From Deltaproteobacteria bacterium (GTDB taxonomy: Bacteria > Desulfobacterota > GWC2-55-46 > DRQE01): DNA of 35,260 bases. The notes beneath the pieces are model-generated. The model worked only from the letters and a program-made list of their open reading frames with translations. It had not been told where the DNA came from and did no database searches. This document shows, piece by piece, positions 8,327 to 18,091 of the stretch (positions within the stretch are counted from its first letter, which is position 1; each line of letters begins with the position of its first letter). Position numbers and translations under genes: made by a program. Location: NCBI GenBank assembly GCA_016219105.1, contig JACRCI010000046.1, positions 1 to 35,260 on the forward strand, in the 5' to 3' direction.

Positions 8327-9918
8327 TGCCGGATGGCAAAAAGATACTGCTGGCGCTCAAGGACCGGAAGGTCTCGGAAGAGTTAGCGAGGTTCCTGAAA
8401 GAAAAGGGCCTTGAGATAGCATCGGTCGAGGACGGCGCCAGGGCGCTCGAGAGCGTCCTTAAAGAACCCCCGTCCTTCATAGTCATAGACCCGTATCTGC
8501 CCATCATCAAGGGGGAGCGGCTTTTCCAGATACTCAAGAATAACCCCCACACGTCCAGGGTGCCGTTCATGTTCATTTCCGAGGCCCAGAAGGACGTGAA
8601 GGGTTTCAGGATCGGCATGGACATCTTTGTCACGAGGCCTTTCCATTGGGATGAGATATACGGTAAAATAAAACATACGCTCGCCTCCGGGGGGAGGATG
8701 GACGCCTCCCTCGGGGATAAGGACTTACAGGGAAGGCTCTCCCACATACATCTTGCGGACGTAATCCAGATGCTTCACATGAACAAAAAGGAGGGGGAGT
8801 TGTCCGTAAGTTCGCCCGCCGGGACAGGCTCCGTGTCAATGAAGAACGGAGAGATATTCAACGCCGTCTGCGGCAGGGCCGAAAGGGAAAAGGCGCTTTT
8901 CAGGCTCCTCACATGGAAGGACGGCACGTTCGCGTTCCGCCCGGCGGCGGTAGAATCCACCAGGAAGATAACCCTTACCACCGGCAACCTCCTCATGGAG
9001 GCGATGAGGCAGATGGATGAATACGAGAATTCGAAACACCTTTTCCCGGCGCCTGAAACGGTGCTCACGACGAATATCGAGGTGGCTTCTTTGCCCGGGG
9101 GGCTCAAGCCCGTGATGCACGAGGTCTTCAACCTCGTAAAGCACCACCCCGTGGTAAGAGACCTCGTTGACCGGTCATCTTTCCCGGACTATGAAGTCTA
9201 CAGAACCCTTGCGAGCCTTTTGACAAGGCGGCTTGTCGAAGAGGTCAAGGGGGAGAAAAGGGAAGGGGGCAGGGAATTCGTCCCTCCGGCGCAGGCGATA
9301 AAGATAAAGGAAAAGTTGATAAGCCGGTGGTCGGACATGCTCGCCGTTAATTTCGGCAAGCTTTTGATAGCCTCGACCGCGGCCGCGCTTACGCGGAGGT
9401 TTGTGGAAGCCTCGGCGGCCCTGCCTGATTTTTTTCCCCGCCTCATGGATGAAGACACGGCGGCCCTGGGACGACCCACCGGTAAAGAGGCGCGGATGGG
9501 CGAGGACTGCCTCGGAGACCTCGGCGTGCTCAAGCTGTACGGGGGCATGGAGGTCGTTTTCTTTTCAGTGCCGACGGTTGGAGGCATGAGCCCTCTCATC
9601 AAAACGCTTTCCGGGAACGTCATAGGGTTGGTTCTTCTGTGGGACTCTTCGAGCGAGGCCGGGATACCGGGACTCATCTCGACCAGGAACGATGTGCTTT
9701 CCAGGAGGCGGGTCCCGGTCATGCATATCCACGCCGGAGATACCGAGCCGGATAAGGCAATCGTCAAGAAATACAGGACCATGCTGAATCTGAAGCAGGA
9801 CGACCCCGTATTCACGCTTACCGTGCCGAGGAAGGATAACATGCAGGGCATCTTCCAGTCGTTCTTCATGGCGCTTTTAAAGGAAGACTATATCACTGGC
9901 AAGGTCTACGCCGTATGA
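8326..9918 (+). CDS. Response-regulator receiver + PATAN/DUF4388-type protein
   Basis: REC-like FIVIDPYLPIIKGERLFQILKNN...VPFMFISEAQ; DUF4388-like LQGRLSHIHLADVIQMLHMNKKEGELSV...GSVSMKNGEIFNAVCG; start overlaps the upstream stop (TGATG). Confidence 0.75.
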   Translation: MPDGKKILLALKDRKVSEELARFLKEKGLEIASVEDGARALESVLKEPPSFIVIDPYLPIIKGERLFQILKNNPHTSRVPFMFISEAQKDVKGFRIGMDIFVTRPFHWDEIYGKIKHTLASGGRMDASLGDKDLQGRLSHIHLADVIQMLHMNKKEGELSVSSPAGTGSVSMKNGEIFNAVCGRAEREKALFRLLTWKDGTFAFRPAAVESTRKITLTTGNLLMEAMRQMDEYENSKHLFPAPETVLTTNIEVASLPGGLKPVMHEVFNLVKHHPVVRDLVDRSSFPDYEVYRTLASLLTRRLVEEVKGEKREGGREFVPPAQAIKIKEKLISRWSDMLAVNFGKLLIASTAAALTRRFVEASAALPDFFPRLMDEDTAALGRPTGKEARMGEDCLGDLGVLKLYGGMEVVFFSVPTVGGMSPLIKTLSGNVIGLVLLWDSSSEAGIPGLISTRNDVLSRRRVPVMHIHAGDTEPDKAIVKKYRTMLNLKQDDPVFTLTVPRKDNMQGIFQSFFMALLKEDYITGKVYAV

Positions 9919-10565
9919 TAGACTTTCATGTCCACACGCTTTTTTCGGATGGCTCGCTCATACCGTCCGAACTCGTGGCGAGGGCGAAGGACTTAAGCTA
10001 CATCGCCTTTGCCATAACCGACCATGCCGATGGATCGAACGTCGAAGAGGTCCTTAAAAAGACCGTCAGGTTCGTCGAGACCATGGACCCCGACTGCGGC
10101 CTCACCGTCGTGGCCGGGGTCGAGCTTACGCATATCCATCCAAAGGGCATAGCCGGGCTTACCAGGGAGGCACGGAACCTGGGCGCCAGGGTCGTGGTAT
10201 GCCACGGAGAGACTATCACCGAGCCGGTTTGCGCCGGGACGAACCGTGCCGCCATAGAGGCGGGGGTTGACGTGCTGGCGCACCCTGGATTGGTGGGCGA
10301 GGCGGAGGCACGGCTTGCCGCCGAAAGAGGAGTGCTTTTTGAGATAACGACCCGCAAGGGACACAGTCTTACCAACGGGCACGTTGCCGCCATGGCAAAA
10401 AGGTTCGGCGTGGAGCTGATCCTCAACACTGATACCCATTCGCCGGAAGACCTCGTAACCGCGGATTACGCCCGCAGGGTGGCGCTTGGCGCCGGGCTCG
10501 GAGAGGACGACTATGAGAAAATCAAGGATAACGCGCGCAGGCTCCTGCGGAAGGTCTCAGGTTAA
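9915..10565 (+). CDS. PHP-domain phosphoesterase (histidinol-phosphatase-like)
   Basis: MIDFHVHTLFSDGSLIPSELV, AITDHADG, VCHGET, LAHPGLV, LILNTDTHSPEDL; ATGA overlap with upstream gene. Confidence 0.88.
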   Translation: MIDFHVHTLFSDGSLIPSELVARAKDLSYIAFAITDHADGSNVEEVLKKTVRFVETMDPDCGLTVVAGVELTHIHPKGIAGLTREARNLGARVVVCHGETITEPVCAGTNRAAIEAGVDVLAHPGLVGEAEARLAAERGVLFEITTRKGHSLTNGHVAAMAKRFGVELILNTDTHSPEDLVTADYARRVALGAGLGEDDYEKIKDNARRLLRKVSG

Positions 10566-11802
10566 AAAAAGGGTCTTTTTGTTTTTGCTTTCCCTCGTCC
10601 TTATCGCCTGCGCGGGCGCCCAGGCCGCGGACAATACCGCTTTTTCAGACCGGTCATGGGGCACCCACCTGCACGACGCGGAGAGGACCAACTCCGCGCC
10701 CGGCGCGCTTACGCTCCCCCCGGCGCGGGAGTGGACCAAAAGCATCGCCTCGGTTTTCAGCCTTTTCAGGGTCAGGCCTCAGGCGGAATTCGTAACCTCC
10801 CCGGCGGTTTACAAAGGCTCAATCTATGTCGGCTCCAAAGATGGCCGGTTCTACGCCTTTGACCTCGACTCAGGCAAGGACATGTGGAAGTTCAAGCCCG
10901 CCTCCGGGGTGGACGGCCCCGCCACCGCATCGGAGGGCATGGTCTGTTTCGGCTCCATCGAAGGGGTTCTCTACTGCGTTCAGAGGGAGAGCGGACGGGA
11001 GATCTGGCGGTTCAAGGCACGGTCGGAGATAACGTCCTCGCCCGTAATAGCCGACGAAAGGGTCTATTTCTCGTCCTCCGACGACCGCGTCTACGCGCTC
11101 GATAAATCCGCCGGCGAGAAGATATGGACCTACACGCATAATTCGGCGAGCTACGTCGCCTCCCGCCTTGACGCCTCGCCGGCGGTATGGGGCGGCAGGC
11201 TCTACGTCATGTTCAACGACGGCTGGCTCGTATGCCTCGATAGTCGAACCGGCGCCGAGGTCTGGAAAAAAGACGTGTTGAACGGGAACATGCTTACCCT
11301 CCGGGGGCGCAGGACCCCGTACCTTTATGAAGGGCTTGTCTACGTCATTGACGATAAGGGCTGGGTGATAGCCCTTGACGCGGTAAGCGGCGAGGAAAAG
11401 GCGCGTTACGACATCGTAAGGGCCGTTGACTTCATCGTGACGAAAAAGGACATATACATCGCCGGTCATGAACTCCTTGTGGCCCTCGGCCGCCCATCCG
11501 GCCGCATCTCATGGACGGCCGAACTCTCCCACGGAGAGCCGTACTCCATGGCCTTCTCAGAGGGCCATATCTTCGTCCTTTCAAATTTCGCCAGCACGCC
11601 GTTCGATATCCGTTTCCTCGAGAGAGACCACGGCTACATCGCCGCGTATACCGCCGATGGAGGCGCGCAGACCTGGGGGGTTAAACTCAGGGAAACGGTG
11701 CACTCCTCCGTTGCGCTGGCCTCCAACCACATAGCCCTCGTGACGACTAACGGGGTCCTTCATGTCTTCGGAACGGCCAACACTCCGGCCTCGACGGACT
11801 GA
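10513..11802 (+). CDS. PQQ-type beta-propeller repeat protein, signal peptide/possible lipoprotein
   Basis: Repeated YVGSKDGRFYAFDLDSGKDMWKF, VCFGSIEGVLYCVQRESGREIWRF, VYFSSSDDRVYALDKSAGEKIWTY; N-terminal VFLFLLSLVLIAC. Start uncertain. Confidence 0.8.
   Translation: MRKSRITRAGSCGRSQVKKRVFLFLLSLVLIACAGAQAADNTAFSDRSWGTHLHDAERTNSAPGALTLPPAREWTKSIASVFSLFRVRPQAEFVTSPAVYKGSIYVGSKDGRFYAFDLDSGKDMWKFKPASGVDGPATASEGMVCFGSIEGVLYCVQRESGREIWRFKARSEITSSPVIADERVYFSSSDDRVYALDKSAGEKIWTYTHNSASYVASRLDASPAVWGGRLYVMFNDGWLVCLDSRTGAEVWKKDVLNGNMLTLRGRRTPYLYEGLVYVIDDKGWVIALDAVSGEEKARYDIVRAVDFIVTKKDIYIAGHELLVALGRPSGRISWTAELSHGEPYSMAFSEGHIFVLSNFASTPFDIRFLERDHGYIAAYTADGGAQTWGVKLRETVHSSVALASNHIALVTTNGVLHVFGTANTPASTD
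11773..11798 (-). repeat. Dispersed repeat copy at the 3' end of the PQQ gene
   Basis: acggccaacactccggcctcgacgga encodes the terminal TANTPASTD. Confidence 0.65.
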
Positions 11803-11807
11803 GGCGT

Positions 11808-14024
11808 ATGAAAAAGCCCCTCAACATAGCCTTCCTCTGGCACATGCACCAGCCCCTTTATAAAGAACCGTTCACCGGAGAATACGTCCTCCCATGGGTG
11901 CTCTACCACGGCACCAAGGATTACCTGGGGATGGCCGACATGCTCAATGAATTCCCTTCCATACATCAGGTCTTTAATCTCGTGCCGTCGCTCGTGGAGC
12001 AGCTTAACGACTACGCCGCCGGCACCGCGAAGGACAGGTATATGGATGTAACGCTTAAGAAGGCCCCGGCCTTGACAAAGGGCGACAGGGCATTTCTGCT
12101 TGAGAGGTTTTTTCACGCCAACTGGGAGACGATGATAAAGCCGGTCGGGAGATACTGGGAGCTCTTGAAAAAGAGGGGCTTTTCCGCGAGGGAAGAGGAC
12201 ATAGAGGCCGCGATACGGTATTTTACGGACGCCGATTTTCTGGACCTGCAGGTGCTCTTCAACCTCGCGTGGATTGATCCGGATATCGCGGCCTCCGATG
12301 CCTCGCTCGGCGCCCTTATAAAAAAGGGCAGGGACTATACGGAGGGAGACAAGAAAATCCTCGTCTCAAGGCAGATTGAAATAATAAAGATGATAATCCC
12401 CATGTACTCCGCGCTGAAGGACCGGGGCATTATCGAACTTACGACCTCGCCGTATTACCATCCGATACTGCCGCTTTTGTGCGACAGTTTGAGCGCCACA
12501 GAGGCCATGCCGGACGCCGTCCTGCCGTCCGAGAGGTTTACGCACCCCGAAGACGCCCTGGGCCAGATAGAACGCGCCGTGGCCCTTCATGAGAAGACCT
12601 TCGGTGTAAGGCCCTCAGGCATGTGGCCCTCCGAGGGTTCGGTGAGCATGGATATGATGAGGCTCGTTAAGACGTGTGGCATGAACTGGGTCGCCACCGA
12701 CGAGGAGATACTCGCCGCATCGACGGGAAAGCCGGTATGGAGGGACGCCGACGGCAACTGCAAGATATCGGCCATATACCGGCCGTATGAGGTGGCTACG
12801 CCCGCGGGGCCGGTAGCCGTGCTTTTCAGGGACAAGGTGCTCTCGGACTTGATCGGGTTCGATTACCCCAGGTGGGACCCCGAAAAGGCCGCCGGGGATT
12901 TCATAAAGAGGCTTCAGTGGGTATACGACATGGTTGCCGAGCCGCAATCACACATCGTAAACATAATCCTCGACGGCGAGAACGCGTGGGAGTATTACAG
13001 GAATAACGGCAGGGACTTTCTCCGGGCGCTTTACTCAAGGCTCAGCGAAAGCGAGACGCTTCGCTGCGTCACCGCAAGCGAGTTTCTTTCGGCTCATCCG
13101 GAAAGAGAGCCGCTTAAAAGGATAGCGAGCGGCTCATGGATAAACCGCAATTTCAAGATATGGATAGGCCATCCCGAGGACAATACGGCGTGGGATTACA
13201 TAAGCGCGGCGCGTAAGGCGATAGTTTCCCATCAGGAATCCGCCGGGACGGGCCCGGAACCTGACGAGGTCAAAGGCGCATGGACGGAGCTCTACGCCGC
13301 TGAGGGGAGCGACTGGTTCTGGTGGTACGGGGACGAGCACTCCTCCATGTGCGAGGGGGACTTCGACAACCTTTTCAGGCTGCACCTTAAAAAGATATAT
13401 TCGCTTTTGGGGGCGGAGGCGCCGGCGATCCTCGACGTCCCCATAATATCCGAGGAGAGGGGATATGTGCCTCCGAAGGTCCCGAGGGGCTTTATACAGC
13501 CGGCGATAGACGGCGAGATTACGAACTATTACGAATGGCTCTACGCGGGAGTTCTTGAGAGAGCCTACTTAAGCGGCGCCATGCACAGGGAGGGCGAGCC
13601 TCACGGGCTTATCCATGCCGTGGCGTATGGCTTCAGCCTTTCGACCCTTTTTTTCAGGTTCGATTACATGAAGGACATCGTCCCGTACAGGGGAAAATGG
13701 AGCTTCACGCTCAACTTCCTGCATCCGGCGCGCATGAGGGTGCGCGTTACGGTGGAGGGGAGGGATGCGAAGGGGACGGTATGGGAGAAGCCTTCCGACG
13801 AAAAAGAGTGGGTCGAAAAGGGAGGTCTAAACCTTCTCGCATCCGGCGATGTCGTTGAGACCGGGATACCTTTCAGCGAGCTCGTGGCCCGGGTAGGCGA
13901 CGAGTTGAGGTTATTCATAGACATAGAGGGCGGCGAGTTGGGGTTTGAAAGATGGCCCGCACGGGGATTCTTGCTCATCGAGGTCCCAACCGAGGATTTC
14001 GAGTCTCTCAACTGGACGGTATGA
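11808..14024 (+). CDS. Glycoside hydrolase family 57 protein
   Basis: 738 aa; IAFLWHMHQPLYK, HQVFNLVPSLVEQL, TTSPYYHPILPLL, GMWPSEGSVSMDM, ILDGENAWEYY. Confidence 0.9.
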   Translation: MKKPLNIAFLWHMHQPLYKEPFTGEYVLPWVLYHGTKDYLGMADMLNEFPSIHQVFNLVPSLVEQLNDYAAGTAKDRYMDVTLKKAPALTKGDRAFLLERFFHANWETMIKPVGRYWELLKKRGFSAREEDIEAAIRYFTDADFLDLQVLFNLAWIDPDIAASDASLGALIKKGRDYTEGDKKILVSRQIEIIKMIIPMYSALKDRGIIELTTSPYYHPILPLLCDSLSATEAMPDAVLPSERFTHPEDALGQIERAVALHEKTFGVRPSGMWPSEGSVSMDMMRLVKTCGMNWVATDEEILAASTGKPVWRDADGNCKISAIYRPYEVATPAGPVAVLFRDKVLSDLIGFDYPRWDPEKAAGDFIKRLQWVYDMVAEPQSHIVNIILDGENAWEYYRNNGRDFLRALYSRLSESETLRCVTASEFLSAHPEREPLKRIASGSWINRNFKIWIGHPEDNTAWDYISAARKAIVSHQESAGTGPEPDEVKGAWTELYAAEGSDWFWWYGDEHSSMCEGDFDNLFRLHLKKIYSLLGAEAPAILDVPIISEERGYVPPKVPRGFIQPAIDGEITNYYEWLYAGVLERAYLSGAMHREGEPHGLIHAVAYGFSLSTLFFRFDYMKDIVPYRGKWSFTLNFLHPARMRVRVTVEGRDAKGTVWEKPSDEKEWVEKGGLNLLASGDVVETGIPFSELVARVGDELRLFIDIEGGELGFERWPARGFLLIEVPTEDFESLNWTV

Positions 14025-14036
14025 TATGGGCACAGT

Positions 14037-14072
14037 CGGTTGGTTGACCGGCGAGGCTGGGTGGTTGAACGG
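14037..14072 (+). repeat. Dispersed repeat-like copy abutting the mutS start codon
   Basis: cggttggttgaccggcgaggctgggtggttgaacgg, ending 2 nt before ATG 14075. Confidence 0.6.
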
Positions 14073-14074
14073 AT

Positions 14075-16852
14075 ATGGATAAGGTCATGGAAAAAGTGAC
14101 TCCGGCGATGAGGCAGTACCTTGAGATAAAGGCCAAAAATAAGGACGCCATAGTCTTCTTCAGGATGGGAGACTTCTACGAGATGTTTTTTGAAGACGCG
14201 AAACTCGCGGCGGCAATCCTCGGTATAGCCCTTACCTCAAGGGATAGGCAGCGTAAAATCCCCATGTGCGGGGTTCCTTACCACGCCGCTTCTCAATACG
14301 TGGCCAGGCTCGTGAAGGATGGCTACAGGGTCGCGATATGCGAGCAGATGGAAGACCCTGAGGACGCCGACGGGGTGGTGGACAGGGCGGTCGTGAGGAT
14401 AATAACGCCCGGGGTGGCGCTTGAGGACGAACTCCTGGATGCAAAGACGAATAACTACGTGGCCGCCGTATCGTTTGGCGCGGGGGGAAAGACGGCCCGC
14501 CTGTACGGACTTTCTTTCATGGACGCGACAACCGGCGAGTTCAGGGTCGCGGAATTTACCTCCCTCGCCGCGCTTAAAGACGAGATACGAAGGATAGCCC
14601 CGGCGGAACTGCTGCTCCCTGAGGGAGAATCATTGAACGGCAGGGGCGCGCCCGCGGCGTCCGAGACTGAGCTGCAGGTAAAAAACACAAGATATTTAAG
14701 CGGGTTCGAGTTAAGATATGATAGTTCGCTTGAACTTATGCTCAGCCACTTTAACACGCTCTCGCTTGACGGTTTCGGCCTGAGCGGGTTCAGTGAGGGG
14801 ATCAAGGCCGCCGGAGCGCTTCTAAGCTACGTTAAGGGAACCCGGAAGGCCGACCTCGGCCACGTAAGAAAGTGCGTCCCTCATTACCCGGATGACTTTC
14901 TCGTCATGGACCATACGACGAGGAGGAACCTCGAACTGCTCGAAAACGCAAGGACGCTTACAAAGGAAGGCAGTCTCTTTGACCTGCTCGACAGGACGCG
15001 CACTCCGATGGGAGGGAGGCAGCTCAGGCAGTGGCTCCTCTACCCGCTGCGCGACGTTTCAGGTATAGAAGACCGGCTTGCCGGCGTTGCCGACCTCTTG
15101 GAGGACAGATTGATGCGCGGCGAAGTTGAGAAGGAACTGGCCGGCATATACGACCTCGAAAGACTTGCCGGCAAGGTGGCGGTCGGGATAGCCGGGCCAA
15201 GGGACCTCATATCCCTCAAGGAATCGCTTAAAAAGGTCGGTATGGTCAAAAGTATACTTGGGGCGATCCTTGGGGGAATTCCCAAGGGGTTCAAGTCTCC
15301 CGTTCTAAGCCGCATCTCGTCCTCCCTTGATTGCGTGAGCGAGGTCATAGGGCTTATAGAGGAGTCTATAAACGATACCCCGCCGCTTAAGGTGATGGAC
15401 GGAGGTTACATAAAAAAAGGTTATTCAAAGGAGCTTGACGAGTTGAGGGATATCGGCCGCCACGGCAAGGATTGGATTGCCGGATTGGAGGCAAGCGAGA
15501 GGCAGAGGACCGGCATATCCACGCTCAAGGTGAGCTACAACAGGGTATTCGGCTATTACATAGAGTGCACGAAGGCTAATCTCAAAAACGTCCCTCCCGA
15601 CTACACGAGGAAGCAGACCCTCGTCGGGGCAGAGAGGTTCGTAACGCCGGAGTTGAAGGAGTGGGAGTCACGGATACTCTCGGCCGAGGATACGGCGAAG
15701 GCGCTCGAGGCGGCCCTCGTCGAGGGCATAATGAAGGATACGGCGAGGCACGTGGAAAGGATACAGTCGAGCGCGGCGCTCGTGGCCGCCCTCGACGTGC
15801 TGGCATCGTTCGCCGACGTGGCCGAGGATATGAACTACGTAAGGCCCGAGGTGCGTGACGGCGAAGCGATTATAATAGAAGACGGCAGACACCCGGTGAT
15901 AGAGAAGGATTTTCCGGGGGGCGGTTTTGTGCCGAACGACCTGAGGCTCGACCGCGGGGAAGACCAGATAATCATACTTACCGGGCCGAATATGGCCGGC
16001 AAGTCAACCTACATAAGGCAGGCCGGGCTTACGGTCGTCATGGCGCAGGCCGGCTCGTTCGTGCCCGCTAAAAAGGCGATAATAGGGGTCGTGGACAGGG
16101 TCTTTACGAGGGTAGGGGCCTCGGACGACATCGCAAGGGGGCAGAGCACTTTCATGGTCGAGATGAACGAGACCGCCAACATCCTCAATAACGCCACGCC
16201 GAGAAGCCTCATAATCCTCGATGAGATAGGCCGCGGCACCTCGACGTTCGACGGGTTGAGCATCGCGTGGGCCGTGGCCGAGTACATACACGACAGCCCG
16301 GCTCTCGGCGCGCGGACGCTTTTCGCCACGCATTACCACGAGCTGACCGACCTATCCTTGACAAAGGAAAGGGTCAAAAATTATAATATGGTTGTAAAGG
16401 AAAGCGGCGGCAAGGTAATATTCTTGAGGAAGGTTCTGCCCGGAGGGGCGAGCCGCAGCTACGGCATACAGGTGGCCCGGCTCGCGGGCCTGCCGATGCC
16501 CGTGATAGAGAGAGCCTCGGAGGTGCTCGGCAACCTCGAAAAAGGGGAACTGAACGAGGCCGGGCTGCCGCGGATAGCCGGCCGTCATGGCCGGATGAAC
16601 CCCGGCCAAATGAACCCCGGGTTGAAAAACTCCGCGGATACCGGCGGCGCGGCATCCGGCCGGTTAGACGTCCTCGACAAGGGGCAGCCCGGCCTCCCGT
16701 GCCTTTTCGGCCCATCAGCCGGCCCAGCCGGCCAGCACTCCGTCCTCGACGGAAGGATCAGGAAACTTCTGACGGAACTCGATGTGAACGGCATTACCCC
16801 GGTAGAGGCGCTTAACATTCTGAACAAGCTTAAAGGGATGCTCGACGAATAA
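14075..16852 (+). CDS. mutS: DNA mismatch repair protein MutS
   Basis: FFRMGDFYEMFFEDA; GPNMAGKSTYIRQ Walker A; LIILDEIGRGTSTFDGLSIAWA; FATHYHELTDL. Confidence 0.97.
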   Translation: MDKVMEKVTPAMRQYLEIKAKNKDAIVFFRMGDFYEMFFEDAKLAAAILGIALTSRDRQRKIPMCGVPYHAASQYVARLVKDGYRVAICEQMEDPEDADGVVDRAVVRIITPGVALEDELLDAKTNNYVAAVSFGAGGKTARLYGLSFMDATTGEFRVAEFTSLAALKDEIRRIAPAELLLPEGESLNGRGAPAASETELQVKNTRYLSGFELRYDSSLELMLSHFNTLSLDGFGLSGFSEGIKAAGALLSYVKGTRKADLGHVRKCVPHYPDDFLVMDHTTRRNLELLENARTLTKEGSLFDLLDRTRTPMGGRQLRQWLLYPLRDVSGIEDRLAGVADLLEDRLMRGEVEKELAGIYDLERLAGKVAVGIAGPRDLISLKESLKKVGMVKSILGAILGGIPKGFKSPVLSRISSSLDCVSEVIGLIEESINDTPPLKVMDGGYIKKGYSKELDELRDIGRHGKDWIAGLEASERQRTGISTLKVSYNRVFGYYIECTKANLKNVPPDYTRKQTLVGAERFVTPELKEWESRILSAEDTAKALEAALVEGIMKDTARHVERIQSSAALVAALDVLASFADVAEDMNYVRPEVRDGEAIIIEDGRHPVIEKDFPGGGFVPNDLRLDRGEDQIIILTGPNMAGKSTYIRQAGLTVVMAQAGSFVPAKKAIIGVVDRVFTRVGASDDIARGQSTFMVEMNETANILNNATPRSLIILDEIGRGTSTFDGLSIAWAVAEYIHDSPALGARTLFATHYHELTDLSLTKERVKNYNMVVKESGGKVIFLRKVLPGGASRSYGIQVARLAGLPMPVIERASEVLGNLEKGELNEAGLPRIAGRHGRMNPGQMNPGLKNSADTGGAASGRLDVLDKGQPGLPCLFGPSAGPAGQHSVLDGRIRKLLTELDVNGITPVEALNILNKLKGMLDE
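16577..16621 (+). repeat. Dispersed repeat-like copy plus direct repeat (ATGAACCCCGG x2) in the mutS C-terminal linker
   Basis: GCCGGCCGTCATGGCCGG followed by ATGAACCCCGG at 16595 and 16611; encodes GRHGRMNPGQMNPG. Confidence 0.6.
16709..16753 (-). repeat. Dispersed repeat copy in the mutS C-terminal linker
   Basis: ggcccatcagccggcccagccggccagcactccgtcctcgacgga. Confidence 0.75.
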
Positions 16853-16853
16853 A

Positions 16854-18083
16854 GTGACCCCGGTCTTTAACATAAAGATACGCCGCGCGTTTTTCCTGCT
16901 CGCCCTCGTCTTTTTTCTGCTTCAGGCCCAAACCTCCTCGTCCCTCGTAACCCCGTCCCATGTTGAAGACGTAAGGTACTGGTCGGCCCCGAATTACACG
17001 AGGGTGGTGATTACTCTAAGCCGCAAGACGGACTATGCATGGAGGCTGCTTAAGCAGGATGCATCCATAAATAAGCCCAGGCGTCTCTATATAGACGTCT
17101 CATCCGCCCGGCTCGGAAGCGAGGTAGGCAAAGAGATACCGATTAACGACGGGCTTTTGAAGGTTGTAAGGACCGCTCAGCACGACAGGGATACCGTCAG
17201 GGTCGTTCTGGACATACAGACGATAGAGGACTACAAGGTATTTCCACTTTCAAACCCTTACAGGATAGTAATAGACGTCCTTGGCGAGGGCTCCAAATTC
17301 AGCAAGGCGAAAGCGGCCGGCCTGACCCTCTCGGTGCCGGGAGCGATAGCGCCCGGCGGCGCCGGAGGCGATAAAGAGGGCGCGGCCTCTAAAAAAACCG
17401 CCATACGCACCATCGTCATAGACCCTGGCCACGGGGGCAAGGACCCCGGCGCCATAGGACCGAGGGGGCTTGAGGAAAAGGAAGTGACGCTTAAGATAGC
17501 GCGGAGGCTTAAGGACGAACTCGGTAAACTCCTCGACTCGAAGATAATACTGACGAGGGAAAAGGACGTATATATTCCGCTCGATGAGAGGACGGCCATT
17601 GCCAACAGCCGGGAGGCCGACCTCTTCGTGTCCGTGCACGCAAACGCTTCCGCGAGGAGGCTCGCCTCCGGGGTCGAGACATATTATCTCGGCTCTACCG
17701 AGGACAGGGAGGCGATAAGGGTCGCGGCGAGGGAAAACAATTCCTCGGCCGCGGAGATGAGCGACACGCTGAGGTATATCCTCAAAGACCTCCAGAGAAG
17801 CGGAAACCAGCAGGAATCCATCAGGCTCGCCGCGATGGTGCAGGAGGGGCTTTCCGGCGAACTTAAGAGGCACTACGGCGATTCGAAGAGCAACGGCATC
17901 AAGGGCGCGCTCTTCTACGTGATCGTCAACTGCAACATGCCGAGCATACTCGTCGAGGTGTCGTTCATAAGCAACCCCGTCGAGGAGGACAGGATGAGGG
18001 GCGATAGATACATAGAGGAGATAACAAAGGGCATCTCAGCCGGCATACTTAAATATATAAACGGCGGGGCAGGGGGGTTATAG
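16854..18083 (+). CDS. N-acetylmuramoyl-L-alanine amidase (AMIN + amidase_3)
   Basis: AMIN-like VRYWSAPNYTRVVITLSRKTDY; amidase_3 IVIDPGHGGKDPGAIGPRGLEEKEVTL, LFVSVHANAS, SILVEVSFISNPVEE; GTG start. Confidence 0.92.
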   Translation: MTPVFNIKIRRAFFLLALVFFLLQAQTSSSLVTPSHVEDVRYWSAPNYTRVVITLSRKTDYAWRLLKQDASINKPRRLYIDVSSARLGSEVGKEIPINDGLLKVVRTAQHDRDTVRVVLDIQTIEDYKVFPLSNPYRIVIDVLGEGSKFSKAKAAGLTLSVPGAIAPGGAGGDKEGAASKKTAIRTIVIDPGHGGKDPGAIGPRGLEEKEVTLKIARRLKDELGKLLDSKIILTREKDVYIPLDERTAIANSREADLFVSVHANASARRLASGVETYYLGSTEDREAIRVAARENNSSAAEMSDTLRYILKDLQRSGNQQESIRLAAMVQEGLSGELKRHYGDSKSNGIKGALFYVIVNCNMPSILVEVSFISNPVEEDRMRGDRYIEEITKGISAGILKYINGGAGGL

Positions 18084-18091
18084 GGAATTTA

